Shown here in pieces: positions 25,856 through 34,300 of a stretch of 64,000 nucleotides of DNA. Both the position numbers and the translations under genes were made by a program. The notes beneath the pieces are model-generated. The model was not told the DNA's origin. It saw nothing but the letters and a program-made list of their open reading frames with translations, and did not search any database. The stretch covers positions 181,053-245,052 of the forward strand of contig NZ_FKBR01000050.1 in NCBI RefSeq assembly GCF_900078335.1, given 5' to 3'. Origin of the DNA: Bordetella trematum (GTDB taxonomy: Bacteria; Pseudomonadota; Gammaproteobacteria; Burkholderiales; Burkholderiaceae_B). Within the stretch, counting starts at the first letter, position 1. Every line of letters begins with the position of its first letter.

Positions 25856-26619
25856 TCCGGCGTGTGCTCCAGCCACGCCAGCAGCGCCATACGGCCCGTC
25901 TCGCGGTCGCGCCGATAGGAAAAGAAACGATCCCGCTCGCGATAAGTGCAATAGCCGCTCAGTTCGACGGTTTGCACTCCGGCCCGCGTCAGCCGCAGGC
26001 GTGCCAGCGCCGGCAGATCGGCCAGCCATTTTCCCGGGCTGGCCGGCTTGAAATGCGCCGCCACCTCGGCATCGCCTTCGGCGCCGAACGCCTGCAGCAC
26101 ATCGGCGCCCACCTCGAAGTGGGCCGGACCGATGCCCGGCCCGACCCAGGCGCGCCAGCCCTGCGCCTGCGGGCGCTTGGCCTGCATCAGGGACAGAGTG
26201 TTTTCCAGGACCCCGCTGGACAGGCCGCGCCAACCTGCATGCGCGGCGCCCAGAACCTGTCCGCGGGCGTCCGCCAGCAACACCGGCAGGCAATCGGCCA
26301 CCATCACTGCCAGCACCTGCCCGGGGCAGGTCGTGACACTGGCGTCGGCGGCGATCTCGCCTTGAGGAGCCGGCGCATCGGCGTCGTGCACGGCATTGGC
26401 GTGCACCTGGCGCAGCCAGCGCGGTTCGCCCGGCAGCACAGCCGCCAGGCGGCGACGGTTTTCCGCCACGGCCTCGGGCGCGTCGCCGGCGCGGATGCCG
26501 AGATTGAAGGTGTCGAACGGGGCCTGGCCCACGCCGCCGCAGCGGGTAGTGCAGAAATACCTTACGCCGGGCCACTCGGCCCCGGCCACCACCGGCAGGC
26601 CGGCCATCATGCGTTCCAT
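25852..26619 (-). CDS. pgeF: Peptidoglycan editing factor PgeF (YfiH, multicopper-oxidase-like fold)
   Basis: 255 residues of the DUF152/YfiH family. Members act as purine nucleoside phosphorylase/adenosine deaminase-type hydrolases, and in E. coli correct misincorporated amino acids in peptidoglycan precursors. Zinc ligands and signatures are visible: QVHANAVHDADA, the VADCLPVLLAD cysteine, HAGWRG, and the C-terminal GYCTYRERDRFFSYRRD. Its start lies within the last codons of rluD (13-base overlap), the usual gene order rluD-pgeF in proteobacteria, implying coupled translation. Confidence 0.92.
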   Translation of the reverse strand: MERMMAGLPVVAGAEWPGVRYFCTTRCGGVGQAPFDTFNLGIRAGDAPEAVAENRRRLAAVLPGEPRWLRQVHANAVHDADAPAPQGEIAADASVTTCPGQVLAVMVADCLPVLLADARGQVLGAAHAGWRGLSSGVLENTLSLMQAKRPQAQGWRAWVGPGIGPAHFEVGADVLQAFGAEGDAEVAAHFKPASPGKWLADLPALARLRLTRAGVQTVELSGYCTYRERDRFFSYRRDRETGRMALLAWLEHTPD

Positions 26620-27569
26620 ATGAGCGCCTCCTCGACGTCTTGCATGTCCTGGGGCGGGGCGGCGGCAAAGGACAACTCGCCGCGCCCGCCCGGGTCATCG
26701 AAATGCAGGGCGCGTGCGTGCAGCATCTGGCGCGTGGCGCCGGCCAGCGCGCGCCCGCCATAAATAGTGTCGGCCAGCAGCGGATGGCCCAGGCTGGCCA
26801 TGTGCACACGGATCTGGTGGGTGCGTCCGGTTTCCAGCCGGCAGACCACCGCCGTCACCCGCTCACCGCCTGCGGCCACGCCCTGGCGCTCCACCCGGTA
26901 ATGCGTGACGGCCGGCTTGGGCGCGATGGGTCGCTCCACGCTCATCCGCACCGGCACCCGGGCGTCACGCCCGATATCGCGCGCCACCGTGCCGTGGCCG
27001 GAGAGCCAGCCATGCACCAGGGCGATGTACTCCCGCCCCATGGAACGGGCCTGCAACTGGCGCACCAGATGGGTTTGCGCCAGCTCGTTGCGCGCCACCA
27101 CCATCAGGCCGGAGGTATCCTTGTCCAGGCGATGGACGATGCCCGCGCGCGCCACCCGCGACAATTCGGGGTAACGATGCAGCAGCCCGTTGAGCAAGGT
27201 GCCGCTCCAGTTACCCGCGCCGGGATGGGTGACCAGACCAGCGGGTTTGTTGACAACGATCCAGTCCGGGTTTTCATCGACAACGGCGAATTCGACCGGT
27301 TCTGCAGTAAAAGCGTGGCTTTCCGGCGCAGGCTGCTCCCACACAGTCAGGACGTCACCGGCGCCGACGGCCTGGCGCACCTTGGCCGGCGCGCCGTTGA
27401 CCAGCACATGGCCGGCCTCGATCCAGCCCTGCAGGCGGCTGCGGGAATGCCCCGGCATCAGGCCCGCCAGGACCTTGTCAAGCCGGTCTCCGGGGGTGCC
27501 TGCAGGGATGAGAATCGCCAAAGGTTCGTCATCGGAAGACGGTTCAACGCAGGCGGCTGTATCAGACAT
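26607..27569 (-). CDS. rluD: 23S rRNA pseudouridine synthase RluD
   Basis: 320 residues from the ATG at 27569. Converts uridines of helix 69 (1911/1915/1917) of 23S rRNA to pseudouridine. An S4 RNA-binding domain (GDRLDKVLAGLMPGHSRSRLQGWIEAGHVLVNG, about 27-60) precedes the RluA-type catalytic domain. Catalytic D149 lies in HRLDKDTSG, and CRLETGRTHQIRVHMASLGHPLLAD is the second family signature. A longer frame to 27743 is ignored as it would overlap the divergent bamD. The 52-base gap to bamD is a divergent promoter region; the bamD-rluD-pgeF order is conserved in proteobacteria. Confidence 0.94.
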   Translation of the reverse strand: MSDTAACVEPSSDDEPLAILIPAGTPGDRLDKVLAGLMPGHSRSRLQGWIEAGHVLVNGAPAKVRQAVGAGDVLTVWEQPAPESHAFTAEPVEFAVVDENPDWIVVNKPAGLVTHPGAGNWSGTLLNGLLHRYPELSRVARAGIVHRLDKDTSGLMVVARNELAQTHLVRQLQARSMGREYIALVHGWLSGHGTVARDIGRDARVPVRMSVERPIAPKPAVTHYRVERQGVAAGGERVTAVVCRLETGRTHQIRVHMASLGHPLLADTIYGGRALAGATRQMLHARALHFDDPGGRGELSFAAAPPQDMQDVEEALIWNA

Positions 27570-27621
27570 GGCACAAATCATATAATCAGCCCAGCATCCT
27601 ATCACCAAGGAAACGACTCTC

Positions 27622-28464
27622 GTGATTCTCCGCAACGCAGCTCTCCTGAATCCCCGCCGTGGCAAGGCCCTGAGCGCGGCCCTGGCCCTGGCCGCCGTGC
27701 TGCTGGTCTCTGGTTGCGGTACATCCGACACCAAGTACGACAAAACGGCCGGCTGGAGCGCCGAACAGCTCTACGCCGACGCCAAGGAAGAAATCTCCGC
27801 CGGCAACTGGAAAGAGGCGCGCGAGCGCCTGACCGCCATCGAAAGCCGCTACCCCTTCGGCAACTATGCCCAGCAGGCCCTCATCGAACTGGCCTATGTC
27901 AACTGGAAAGACAGCGAAAACGAGCAGGCCCTGGCCGCCATCGACCGCTTCCAGCAGCTCTACCCGAATCACCCGGGCACCGACTACATGCTCTACCTGA
28001 AAGGGCTGATCAACTTCACGCCGGCCAGCGCCTTCATGGCCAACATCACCGGCCAGGACCCGGCCGAGCGCGATCCCAAGGGCCTGCGCGCTTCTTACGA
28101 CGCCTTCCTCGAACTGGTGCAGCGCTTCCCGGACAGCAAATACACGCCCGATGCCGAGAAGCGCATGACCTGGCTGGTCAACGCCATCGCCATGAACGAA
28201 GTGCACGTGGCGCGCTACTACTACACGCGCGGCGCCTACCTGGCCGCCATCAACCGCGCCCAGACCGTGATCACCGACTTCGAGGGCGCACCCGCCACCG
28301 AAGAGGCGCTCTACATCATGTGGCTGTCCTATGACAAGCTCAAGATGACCCAGCTCAAGGACGACACCGAGCGCGTGCTGGACAGCAACTTCCCCAACAG
28401 CAAGCTCAAGAAAGAAGGCTTCAAGGACGACAAGAGCTGGTGGAACCCCTTCCAATTCCGCTGA
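27622..28464 (+). CDS. bamD: Outer-membrane assembly lipoprotein BamD
   Basis: 280 residues, GTG start with AAGGAAA upstream. A lipoprotein signal peptide ends at lipobox LVSGC with the lipidated cysteine at residue 32. The mature protein is a TPR-repeat scaffold: WSAEQLYADAKEEISAGNWKEARERL, ESRYPFGNYAQQALIELAYVNW, YPNHPGTDYMLYLKGL. BamD is an essential partner of BamA in folding outer-membrane beta-barrels, so it also serves the TonB receptor and any TpsB in this strain. Divergent from rluD. Confidence 0.95.
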   Translation: MILRNAALLNPRRGKALSAALALAAVLLVSGCGTSDTKYDKTAGWSAEQLYADAKEEISAGNWKEARERLTAIESRYPFGNYAQQALIELAYVNWKDSENEQALAAIDRFQQLYPNHPGTDYMLYLKGLINFTPASAFMANITGQDPAERDPKGLRASYDAFLELVQRFPDSKYTPDAEKRMTWLVNAIAMNEVHVARYYYTRGAYLAAINRAQTVITDFEGAPATEEALYIMWLSYDKLKMTQLKDDTERVLDSNFPNSKLKKEGFKDDKSWWNPFQFR

Positions 28465-28485
28465 TCGACCTCCTGCGCGGCTGAC

Positions 28486-28537
28486 TCGCCGCCGCCGGCT
28501 CCCTCCCCTGCCCGGGGACCGGGGCAGGCGGCGGCGA
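28486..28537. terminator. Long GC-rich hairpin between bamD and the thioesterase gene
   Basis: Perfect 11-bp arms TCGCCGCCGCC and GGCGGCGGCGA enclose an inner CCTGCCC/GGGCAGG stem. It stands between two convergent genes, 22 bases after the bamD stop. There is no U-run in either direction, so it may act as a blocker or Rho-assisted site. Confidence 0.4.
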
Positions 28538-28553
28538 AATCGTCTCTGTCGCC

Positions 28554-28985
28554 TCAGCGCGCCTCAGATGGCACGTTGACCAGGGTGGCCTGCATCAGGG
28601 CGACGACTTTGTAGCCGGGTTTATCGGCGCTGAAAGCGCGCACTTCCCCCGTGCACACCGTGAGCGCCCGGCCCGCGTTCTGCACCTTGCCCACGGCCAG
28701 GAAATGCCGTCCCAGCGCCGGACGCATGAAATTGACCTTGAATTCGGCCGTCACAATCTCGCAACCGGCCGGCGCCTGGGTCAGCGCCGCATAACCGCAG
28801 GCGCTGTCGACCACGCTGGTGATGGCGCCCGCATGCACGAAACCGTGCTGCTGGGACAGACGTTGGGAGAACGGCAGTGCGATATGCACCTCGCCATCGC
28901 CGACGAAAGCCAGCGTCGCGCCCAGCGTGCTCATCAGGCCTTGCGCGCCGAAGCTGGCCGCGACCCGTTGCTGCCTATCCTGCAT
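28554..28985 (-). CDS. Hotdog-fold thioesterase (PaaI-like)
   Basis: 143 residues from the ATG at 28985, preceded by TTGGAGG. Single hotdog domain: HIALPFSQRLSQQHGFVHAGAITSVVDSACGYAA contains the HGFVHAGAI turn and the acidic residue of the long helix used by PaaI-type acyl-CoA thioesterases. FKVNFMRPALG and KVQNAGRALTVCTGEV follow. Likely hydrolyses a medium or aromatic acyl-CoA. The substrate cannot be told, and there are no phenylacetate genes nearby. Single gene. Confidence 0.88.
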   Translation of the reverse strand: MQDRQQRVAASFGAQGLMSTLGATLAFVGDGEVHIALPFSQRLSQQHGFVHAGAITSVVDSACGYAALTQAPAGCEIVTAEFKVNFMRPALGRHFLAVGKVQNAGRALTVCTGEVRAFSADKPGYKVVALMQATLVNVPSEAR

Positions 28986-29111
28986 GCCCTGCCTCCAAGT
29001 CGTAGTCGATGCCGGCACACGAAAGCGCGGGTCCGCCCTGCCGCGGCGCGTCCGCCTCGCGATTGCACTGATCCGACTATAAACCAGCCGTCCGTCCGAA
29101 GCAGGCCTGGC

Positions 29112-31175
29112 TCAGTCCGGGCTGCCGTGCTGGCGATAGAAGGCCAGCGCCGCCCCGATATCGCGGGTACGCGCAAACGGCGGCAGGCCGCGCCACAGGC
29201 GCTTGCCGTAAGGCTTCTCGACCAGCCGGGGATCGCCCACCATCAATACGCCCCAATCGGTCTCGGTGCGGATAAGGCGGCCGGCCCCCTGCTTCAGGGA
29301 AATGGCTGCCTCGGGCAACTGGTACTCGGCGAAAGGATTGCCGCCTTCGGCGCGGCAGGCGCGCAGGCGCGCCTCGATCACCGGATCGTCGGGCGGCGCA
29401 AAAGGCAGCTTGTCGATGGCCACCAGCGTCAGCATGTCGCCAGGCAGATCTATCCCTTCCCAGAAACTGGCGCTGCCCACCAGCACCGGGTGCTCCAGGC
29501 GCGCGAAACGATCCAGCAGATCCCGCCGTGTGGATTGCCCCTGCTTGAGCAACGGCCACTCGTGCCCGGCCTGTTCGAATGCCTCGCCCAGCAATTGCGC
29601 CACCCGTTCGACAGCGCGCAAGGTGGTGCATAACACCAGCGCACCGCCAGGGTTGACCTCCAGCAAAGGCAGCAGGTTATCGACAAAGCGTTGCATGAAC
29701 TGCGGCGACTGCGGCTCGGGCATGCCTTGTGGCACGAAAAGCAATCCGTGCGACGGATAGTCGAAGGGGGACTCCCAGCGTCCGGTGCGGGCATCGCTCA
29801 GGCCCAGCTGGCGCGTGAAATGACCGAAGTCGCCCTGCACGGACAAGGTGGCCGAGGTCAGCACCCAGGCCTGTCCGCCTTTGCGATAGCGGGAAAACGC
29901 CTGCGCCACCGACAGCGGCGCAGCATGCAGGCGCACATGGTGCTGCCCCTGCTCGACCCAGCGCACGGCCGGACCGCTCCAGGCAGGCGCTTCCTGGGTG
30001 GCCAGGGCCGCGATCAACTCGTCAGCCGGCGTGTTGACATCTTCGCCCCAGCCTTCGTCGGCATGCCCGTGGCGGGCCGGCAGCGACCAGCGCCCCAGTT
30101 TCAGGCACAGGTCGGCGCCCTGGCGCGCGACGGTAGCCAGGTCCGGATGCTTCTCGGCCACCTGGGTCAAGGCGCGCGTGGCCGCCTCCAGGACCTGGCG
30201 CAGCTGCGCCAGCGCAGCGTCGAAGGTTTCGGGTTCCGGGATCGCCTCGAAGGTGGCTTTGCGGCCCGGCAGGTGCTCCAGCGCAGCACAGGCCAGACGC
30301 AGCTCGCGCGCAGCGGTCTCGACCTGACGGCCCACGTCGCTCCATTTGGCAGCCTCGCGCGCGTGCCCCAGGCCGGCGGCCTCCAGGGCGCGGGCGAAAT
30401 CGAGCAGTTGATGCGTGGAGACACTGCTGCCCAGAAAACGCGTGGCGGTATCGGGCAACTGATGCGCCTCGTCGAACACCACGGTATCGACTTCGGGCAA
30501 CAGATCGGTCACCCCTTCTTCGCGCAATACCAGATCCGCCATGAACAGCGCGTGATTGACCACCACGATGTCGGCCTCCTGGGCCTGGCGGCGGGCCTTG
30601 ACCACGAAACAGTCGCGGATGCGCGGGCACTCCTGCCCCAGGCAATTCTCCCGTGTGGAGGTCACGCGCTGCCAGATGTCGGCGTCTTCGGGGATCTGCG
30701 CCAGATCGGCACGGTCACCGGTCTTGGTGGTGCCGGCGAAAACCTGGATCTGACGCAGCTGAGCGACTTCCGTGCGCGACTTCAGCGCCCGGTCATCGCC
30801 CTGCAGACGTTCCAAATGGTAATGGCAGAGATAGTTGCCGCGCCCTTTGAGCAGTGCGGCCGTCACCGGCGCGCCCAAGGCCGCGCGCACCTTGGGCAGA
30901 TCGCGCGCGAAGAGCTGGTCCTGCAGGGTTCGCGTGCCGGTCGAGACCAGCACCTTGCCGCCCTGCACGATGGCGGGCACCAGATAGGCCCAGGTTTTGC
31001 CCGTACCGGTGCCGGCCTCGGCCACCAGCGTGGCGCGGTCGGCCATGGCGCTTTCGATGGCTTGCGCCAGCTCTACCTGCGCGTGACGCGGGCGATAGCC
31101 CGGCATGGCTTGAGCCAGCGGGCCATCGGCGTCGAAAAATTCTGAAATATCCAGGTCCAGCATTCGGGGTGACAT
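29112..31175 (-). CDS. ATP-dependent DNA helicase, DinG/YoaA (XPD-like) family
   Basis: 687 residues. A superfamily 2 iron-sulfur helicase that unwinds DNA 5'-3' and helps resolve damage or R-loops. Walker A is AEAGTGTGKT with K60; the DEAH box is at 235-238. Four cysteines, C117, C178, C183 and C189 (NYLCHY, CLGQECPRIRDC), fit the 4Fe-4S domain. C-terminal motifs are ALVLCTTLRAVERV, VGSASFWEGIDLPGD and QGAGRLIRTETDWG. Length and lack of an exonuclease domain fit YoaA/DinG of proteobacteria. A start five codons in (31163) is equally possible. Divergent from tex. Confidence 0.93.
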   Translation of the reverse strand: MSPRMLDLDISEFFDADGPLAQAMPGYRPRHAQVELAQAIESAMADRATLVAEAGTGTGKTWAYLVPAIVQGGKVLVSTGTRTLQDQLFARDLPKVRAALGAPVTAALLKGRGNYLCHYHLERLQGDDRALKSRTEVAQLRQIQVFAGTTKTGDRADLAQIPEDADIWQRVTSTRENCLGQECPRIRDCFVVKARRQAQEADIVVVNHALFMADLVLREEGVTDLLPEVDTVVFDEAHQLPDTATRFLGSSVSTHQLLDFARALEAAGLGHAREAAKWSDVGRQVETAARELRLACAALEHLPGRKATFEAIPEPETFDAALAQLRQVLEAATRALTQVAEKHPDLATVARQGADLCLKLGRWSLPARHGHADEGWGEDVNTPADELIAALATQEAPAWSGPAVRWVEQGQHHVRLHAAPLSVAQAFSRYRKGGQAWVLTSATLSVQGDFGHFTRQLGLSDARTGRWESPFDYPSHGLLFVPQGMPEPQSPQFMQRFVDNLLPLLEVNPGGALVLCTTLRAVERVAQLLGEAFEQAGHEWPLLKQGQSTRRDLLDRFARLEHPVLVGSASFWEGIDLPGDMLTLVAIDKLPFAPPDDPVIEARLRACRAEGGNPFAEYQLPEAAISLKQGAGRLIRTETDWGVLMVGDPRLVEKPYGKRLWRGLPPFARTRDIGAALAFYRQHGSPD

Positions 31176-31329
31176 GCGCTAAATTGGACGCCATATTAAC
31201 GCGCCGGGGCTTGTGCCGTGCGCCGGGTCCCTTTGACCGAACCCGCATCCCGGGTCTGCGGCGCCGGAATCGCTTATGGCACAATCCGGCCCTTGCTGAC
31301 CCTTCTTTTTCCCTTGTCGACGTATCGAG

Positions 31330-33714
31330 ATGTCTGAAACTTCCGCTCTCACGAACGCCGCGCCGGGCGTTGTTGATCATGCCCGCATCATCGAGCAACT
31401 GGCCACCGAACTTGCGGTGCGCGCCAGCCAGGTCGCTGCGGCCGTGGATCTGCTGGACGACGGCGCCACTGTGCCCTTCATCGCGCGCTACCGCAAGGAA
31501 GCTACCGGTGGCCTGGACGACGGCGCACTGCGTACCCTGGAGGTCCGCCTCTCCTATCTGCGCGAGCTCGAAGAGCGTCGCATCGCCATCCTGGAGTCCA
31601 TCAACCAGCAAGGCAAGCTGACCCCCGAGCTGCAACACGAAATCGCCAGCGCCGAAACCAAGCAGCGTCTCGAAGACCTGTACGCCCCCTACAAGCCCAA
31701 GCGGCGCACTCGTGCGCAGATCGCGCGCGAGGCCGGGCTGGAGCCGCTGGCCGACGCCATTCTGGCCGATCCGTCCTGCGACCCGGCAGTCCTTGCCGCG
31801 CAGTACCTCAATCCGGAAGCCAAGATCGAGGATGCCAAGGCCGCGCTGGACGGCGCGCGCGACATCCTCGCCGAGCGCTTCGCCGAGAATGCCGATCTCC
31901 TGGCCGACCTGCGCGAGCATCTCTGGACCACCGGCCTGCTGTATTCCAAGATGGTCGATGGCAAGGAAACCGAAGGCGCCAATTTCCGCGACTGGTTCGA
32001 CTTCAACGAGCCACTGCGCACCCTGCCCTCGCACCGCGTGCTGGCACTGATGCGCGGCCGCCAGCAGGGCGTGCTGGAACTGCGTGTGGGCCTGCAGGAA
32101 GAACTCGAAGCGCAACTGCCCCACCCCTGTGTGAGCCGTATCGCAGCCTTTCTGAAGCTGGGCAGCGGCCTGTTCGCCCTGGACGCCACCCCGCGTGCAC
32201 GCTGGCTGGGCGAAGTCTGCCGCTGGACCTGGCGCGTGAAGCTGCTGACCGCATTCGAAACCGAGTTCTTCGGGCGCCTGCGCGAAGAAGCCGAGGCCGA
32301 GGCGATCCGCGTGTTCGCGGCCAACCTGAAAGACCTGCTGCTGGCCGCGCCCGCCGGCCCCAAGGTCGTGCTCGGCCTGGACCCCGGCATCCGCACGGGC
32401 TGCAAGGTGGCCGTGATCGACCGTACCGGCAAGGTGGTCGACACCGCCACGGTCTACCCCTTCGAGCCGCGCATGGACCGCAAGGGCACCATCAACACCC
32501 TGGCCGCGCTGTGCGCACGCCACAAGGTCGAGCTGATTGCCATCGGCAACGGCACCGCCTCGCGCGAGAGCGAGAAACTGGTTGCCGACATGATGAGCCA
32601 GTTCCCCGAGCTGTCGCTCACCCGCGTGGTGGTATCCGAGGCAGGCGCTTCGGTGTACTCGGCCTCCGAAGTGGCCGCGCTGGAGTTCCCGGACCTGGAC
32701 GTCACGCTGCGCGGGGCGGTTTCCATCGCCCGCCGCCTGCAGGATCCGCTGGCCGAACTGGTCAAGATCGATCCCAAGGCCATCGGCGTGGGGCAGTACC
32801 AGCACGACCTCAATCAGCGCGAACTGGCGCGCTCCCTCGATGCCGTGGTCGAAGACTGCGTGAACGCCGTGGGCGTGGACGTCAACACTGCCTCGGCAGC
32901 GCTGCTGGCGCGGGTGTCGGGCCTGAACAACTCCCTGGCCAAGAACATCGTCGCCTGGCGTGACGAGAACGGCGCCTTCCCCACTCGCGAGCAATTGCGC
33001 CGCGTGCCGCGTTTTGGCGAAAAGGCCTTTGAGCAGGCTGCCGGCTTCCTGCGCATCCCCAATGGCGAGAACCCGCTGGATGCATCCTCGGTGCACCCGG
33101 AGGCCTACCCGGTGGTCGAGCGCATCGTGGCCCGCATCAAGGCCGATGTGCGCCAGATCATCGGCCAGCGCGAAGCGCTCAAAGGCATCTCGCCGGCAGA
33201 CTTCACCGATGAGCGCTTCGGGCTGCCGACCGTGCGCGACATTTTCAGCGAACTGGAAAAACCCGGCCGCGACCCGCGCCCCGAGTTCAAAACTGCCCAG
33301 TTCAAGGAAGGCGTCGAAACCCTCAACGACCTGCATCCGGGCATGGTGCTCGAAGGCGTCGTCACCAACGTCGCCAACTTCGGCGCCTTCGTCGACATCG
33401 GCGTGCACCAAGATGGTCTGGTGCATATCTCGGCGCTGGCCGAGAAGTTCGTCAAAGACCCCCGCGATGTCGTGCGGGTAGGCCAGACTGTCTCCGTCAA
33501 GGTGCTTGAGGTCGACGTGCAGCGCAAGCGCGTGGCCCTCACCATGCGCCTGAACGACAGCGCCGAGCCGCAGCAACGCCGCAGCTCCGCGCCGGCGGGC
33601 GGCGCGCGCGGCGGCAACGAGCGCTCGCAGCGCCGTGGCAATGACCAGGGGAGCCGCCAAGGCTTGCCGGCCAACAGCGCCATGGCCGACGCTTTCGCAA
33701 AACTCAAGCGCTGA
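31330..33714 (+). CDS. tex: Tex, S1-domain RNA-binding transcription accessory protein
   Basis: 794 residues, first described as affecting toxin expression in Bordetella pertussis. Nucleic-acid-binding protein related to eukaryotic Spt6. Order: N-terminal Tex helical domain ([29 protein letters not shown]), YqgF-like RNase H fold starting near 345 ([19 protein letters not shown]), helix-hairpin-helix region ([23 protein letters not shown]...[17 protein letters not shown], about 510-575) and an S1 domain at about 670-740 ([31 protein letters not shown]). The C-terminal tail is Arg/Gly/Ser-rich and disordered. Single gene. Confidence 0.96.
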   Translation: MSETSALTNAAPGVVDHARIIEQLATELAVRASQVAAAVDLLDDGATVPFIARYRKEATGGLDDGALRTLEVRLSYLRELEERRIAILESINQQGKLTPELQHEIASAETKQRLEDLYAPYKPKRRTRAQIAREAGLEPLADAILADPSCDPAVLAAQYLNPEAKIEDAKAALDGARDILAERFAENADLLADLREHLWTTGLLYSKMVDGKETEGANFRDWFDFNEPLRTLPSHRVLALMRGRQQGVLELRVGLQEELEAQLPHPCVSRIAAFLKLGSGLFALDATPRARWLGEVCRWTWRVKLLTAFETEFFGRLREEAEAEAIRVFAANLKDLLLAAPAGPKVVLGLDPGIRTGCKVAVIDRTGKVVDTATVYPFEPRMDRKGTINTLAALCARHKVELIAIGNGTASRESEKLVADMMSQFPELSLTRVVVSEAGASVYSASEVAALEFPDLDVTLRGAVSIARRLQDPLAELVKIDPKAIGVGQYQHDLNQRELARSLDAVVEDCVNAVGVDVNTASAALLARVSGLNNSLAKNIVAWRDENGAFPTREQLRRVPRFGEKAFEQAAGFLRIPNGENPLDASSVHPEAYPVVERIVARIKADVRQIIGQREALKGISPADFTDERFGLPTVRDIFSELEKPGRDPRPEFKTAQFKEGVETLNDLHPGMVLEGVVTNVANFGAFVDIGVHQDGLVHISALAEKFVKDPRDVVRVGQTVSVKVLEVDVQRKRVALTMRLNDSAEPQQRRSSAPAGGARGGNERSQRRGNDQGSRQGLPANSAMADAFAKLKR

Positions 33715-33735
33715 CCAAACCCGCGCCAGACGCAA

Positions 33736-33768
33736 CGCCCCACGCTGAACACCGTTCTGCGTGGGGCG
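33736..33768. terminator. Hairpin between tex and the DUF4260 gene
   Basis: A perfect 10-bp stem CGCCCCACGC / GCGTGGGGCG with a 13-base loop stands 22 bases after the tex stop and 18 bases from the convergent DUF4260 stop. It is followed by CTTGC rather than a U-run, so it is a weak or bidirectional terminator. Confidence 0.5.
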
Positions 33769-33785
33769 CTTGCATCAGAAGCGGT

Positions 33786-34190
33786 TCAAGGCCGCGAAGG
33801 CGCGTCGCGGCCGATCTTTCCGAGATGGGTGTAGCGGAACCCCTGCCCGTACTTCAGGCCATAGCCCAGCATGCGATCAAAGCCGATATGGCAGACCCAT
33901 ATCCAACCGGCCGCAATCACCCAGGGCGCAGCCGACCAGACGCCTGCAGCCAGGCACAGCATCGCGCCCACATAGGAATGCGCACTGTTGTACAGCCAGG
34001 CGCCCACGCGCGGGCCAGCCAGATAGCCCAGCAATGTCAGGTCCGGCAACAGGAATCCCACCGCAAAGAACGGCCAGCCTGCCCCATGCTCGGCATAGAC
34101 CAGCAGGCCGATACCCAGCACGCACAACCCTTCGGCCCTCAACAGCCATCTGACGCCACCGCGCGCGGCGTCGTTTTCCATCGTGTGCAT
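33786..34190 (-). CDS. DUF4260 membrane protein
   Basis: 134 residues from the ATG at 34190 (AGGA five bases ahead). Four hydrophobic helices with the DUF4260 layout: LLRAEGLCVLGIGLLVYAEHG, FFAVGFLLPDLTLLGYLAGPRVGAWLYNSAHSYVG, WVIAAGWIWVCHIGFDRMLGYGLKY, and the closing GFRYTHLGKIGR. The family's role is unknown. The HSYVG and CHIGFDR histidines inside or next to helices are conserved-looking. It is convergent with tex, and upstream on the same strand is aceE. Confidence 0.85.
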   Translation of the reverse strand: MHTMENDAARGGVRWLLRAEGLCVLGIGLLVYAEHGAGWPFFAVGFLLPDLTLLGYLAGPRVGAWLYNSAHSYVGAMLCLAAGVWSAAPWVIAAGWIWVCHIGFDRMLGYGLKYGQGFRYTHLGKIGRDAPSRP

Positions 34191-34300
34191 CGCCTTCCTG
34201 ATCAATGAACCATGAGACCGGACGGGGATCCGTCCCCATCCGGCAGCGATCATAGCAAGGCACGCGTGCGCCAGGCCGGCACGGCGAAAGGAAAGCGCGT

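Noticed and set aside
30793-33735. 980-codon open frame on the minus strand
   Set aside because: Antisense to tex and running into dinG; composition of a codon-bias shadow.
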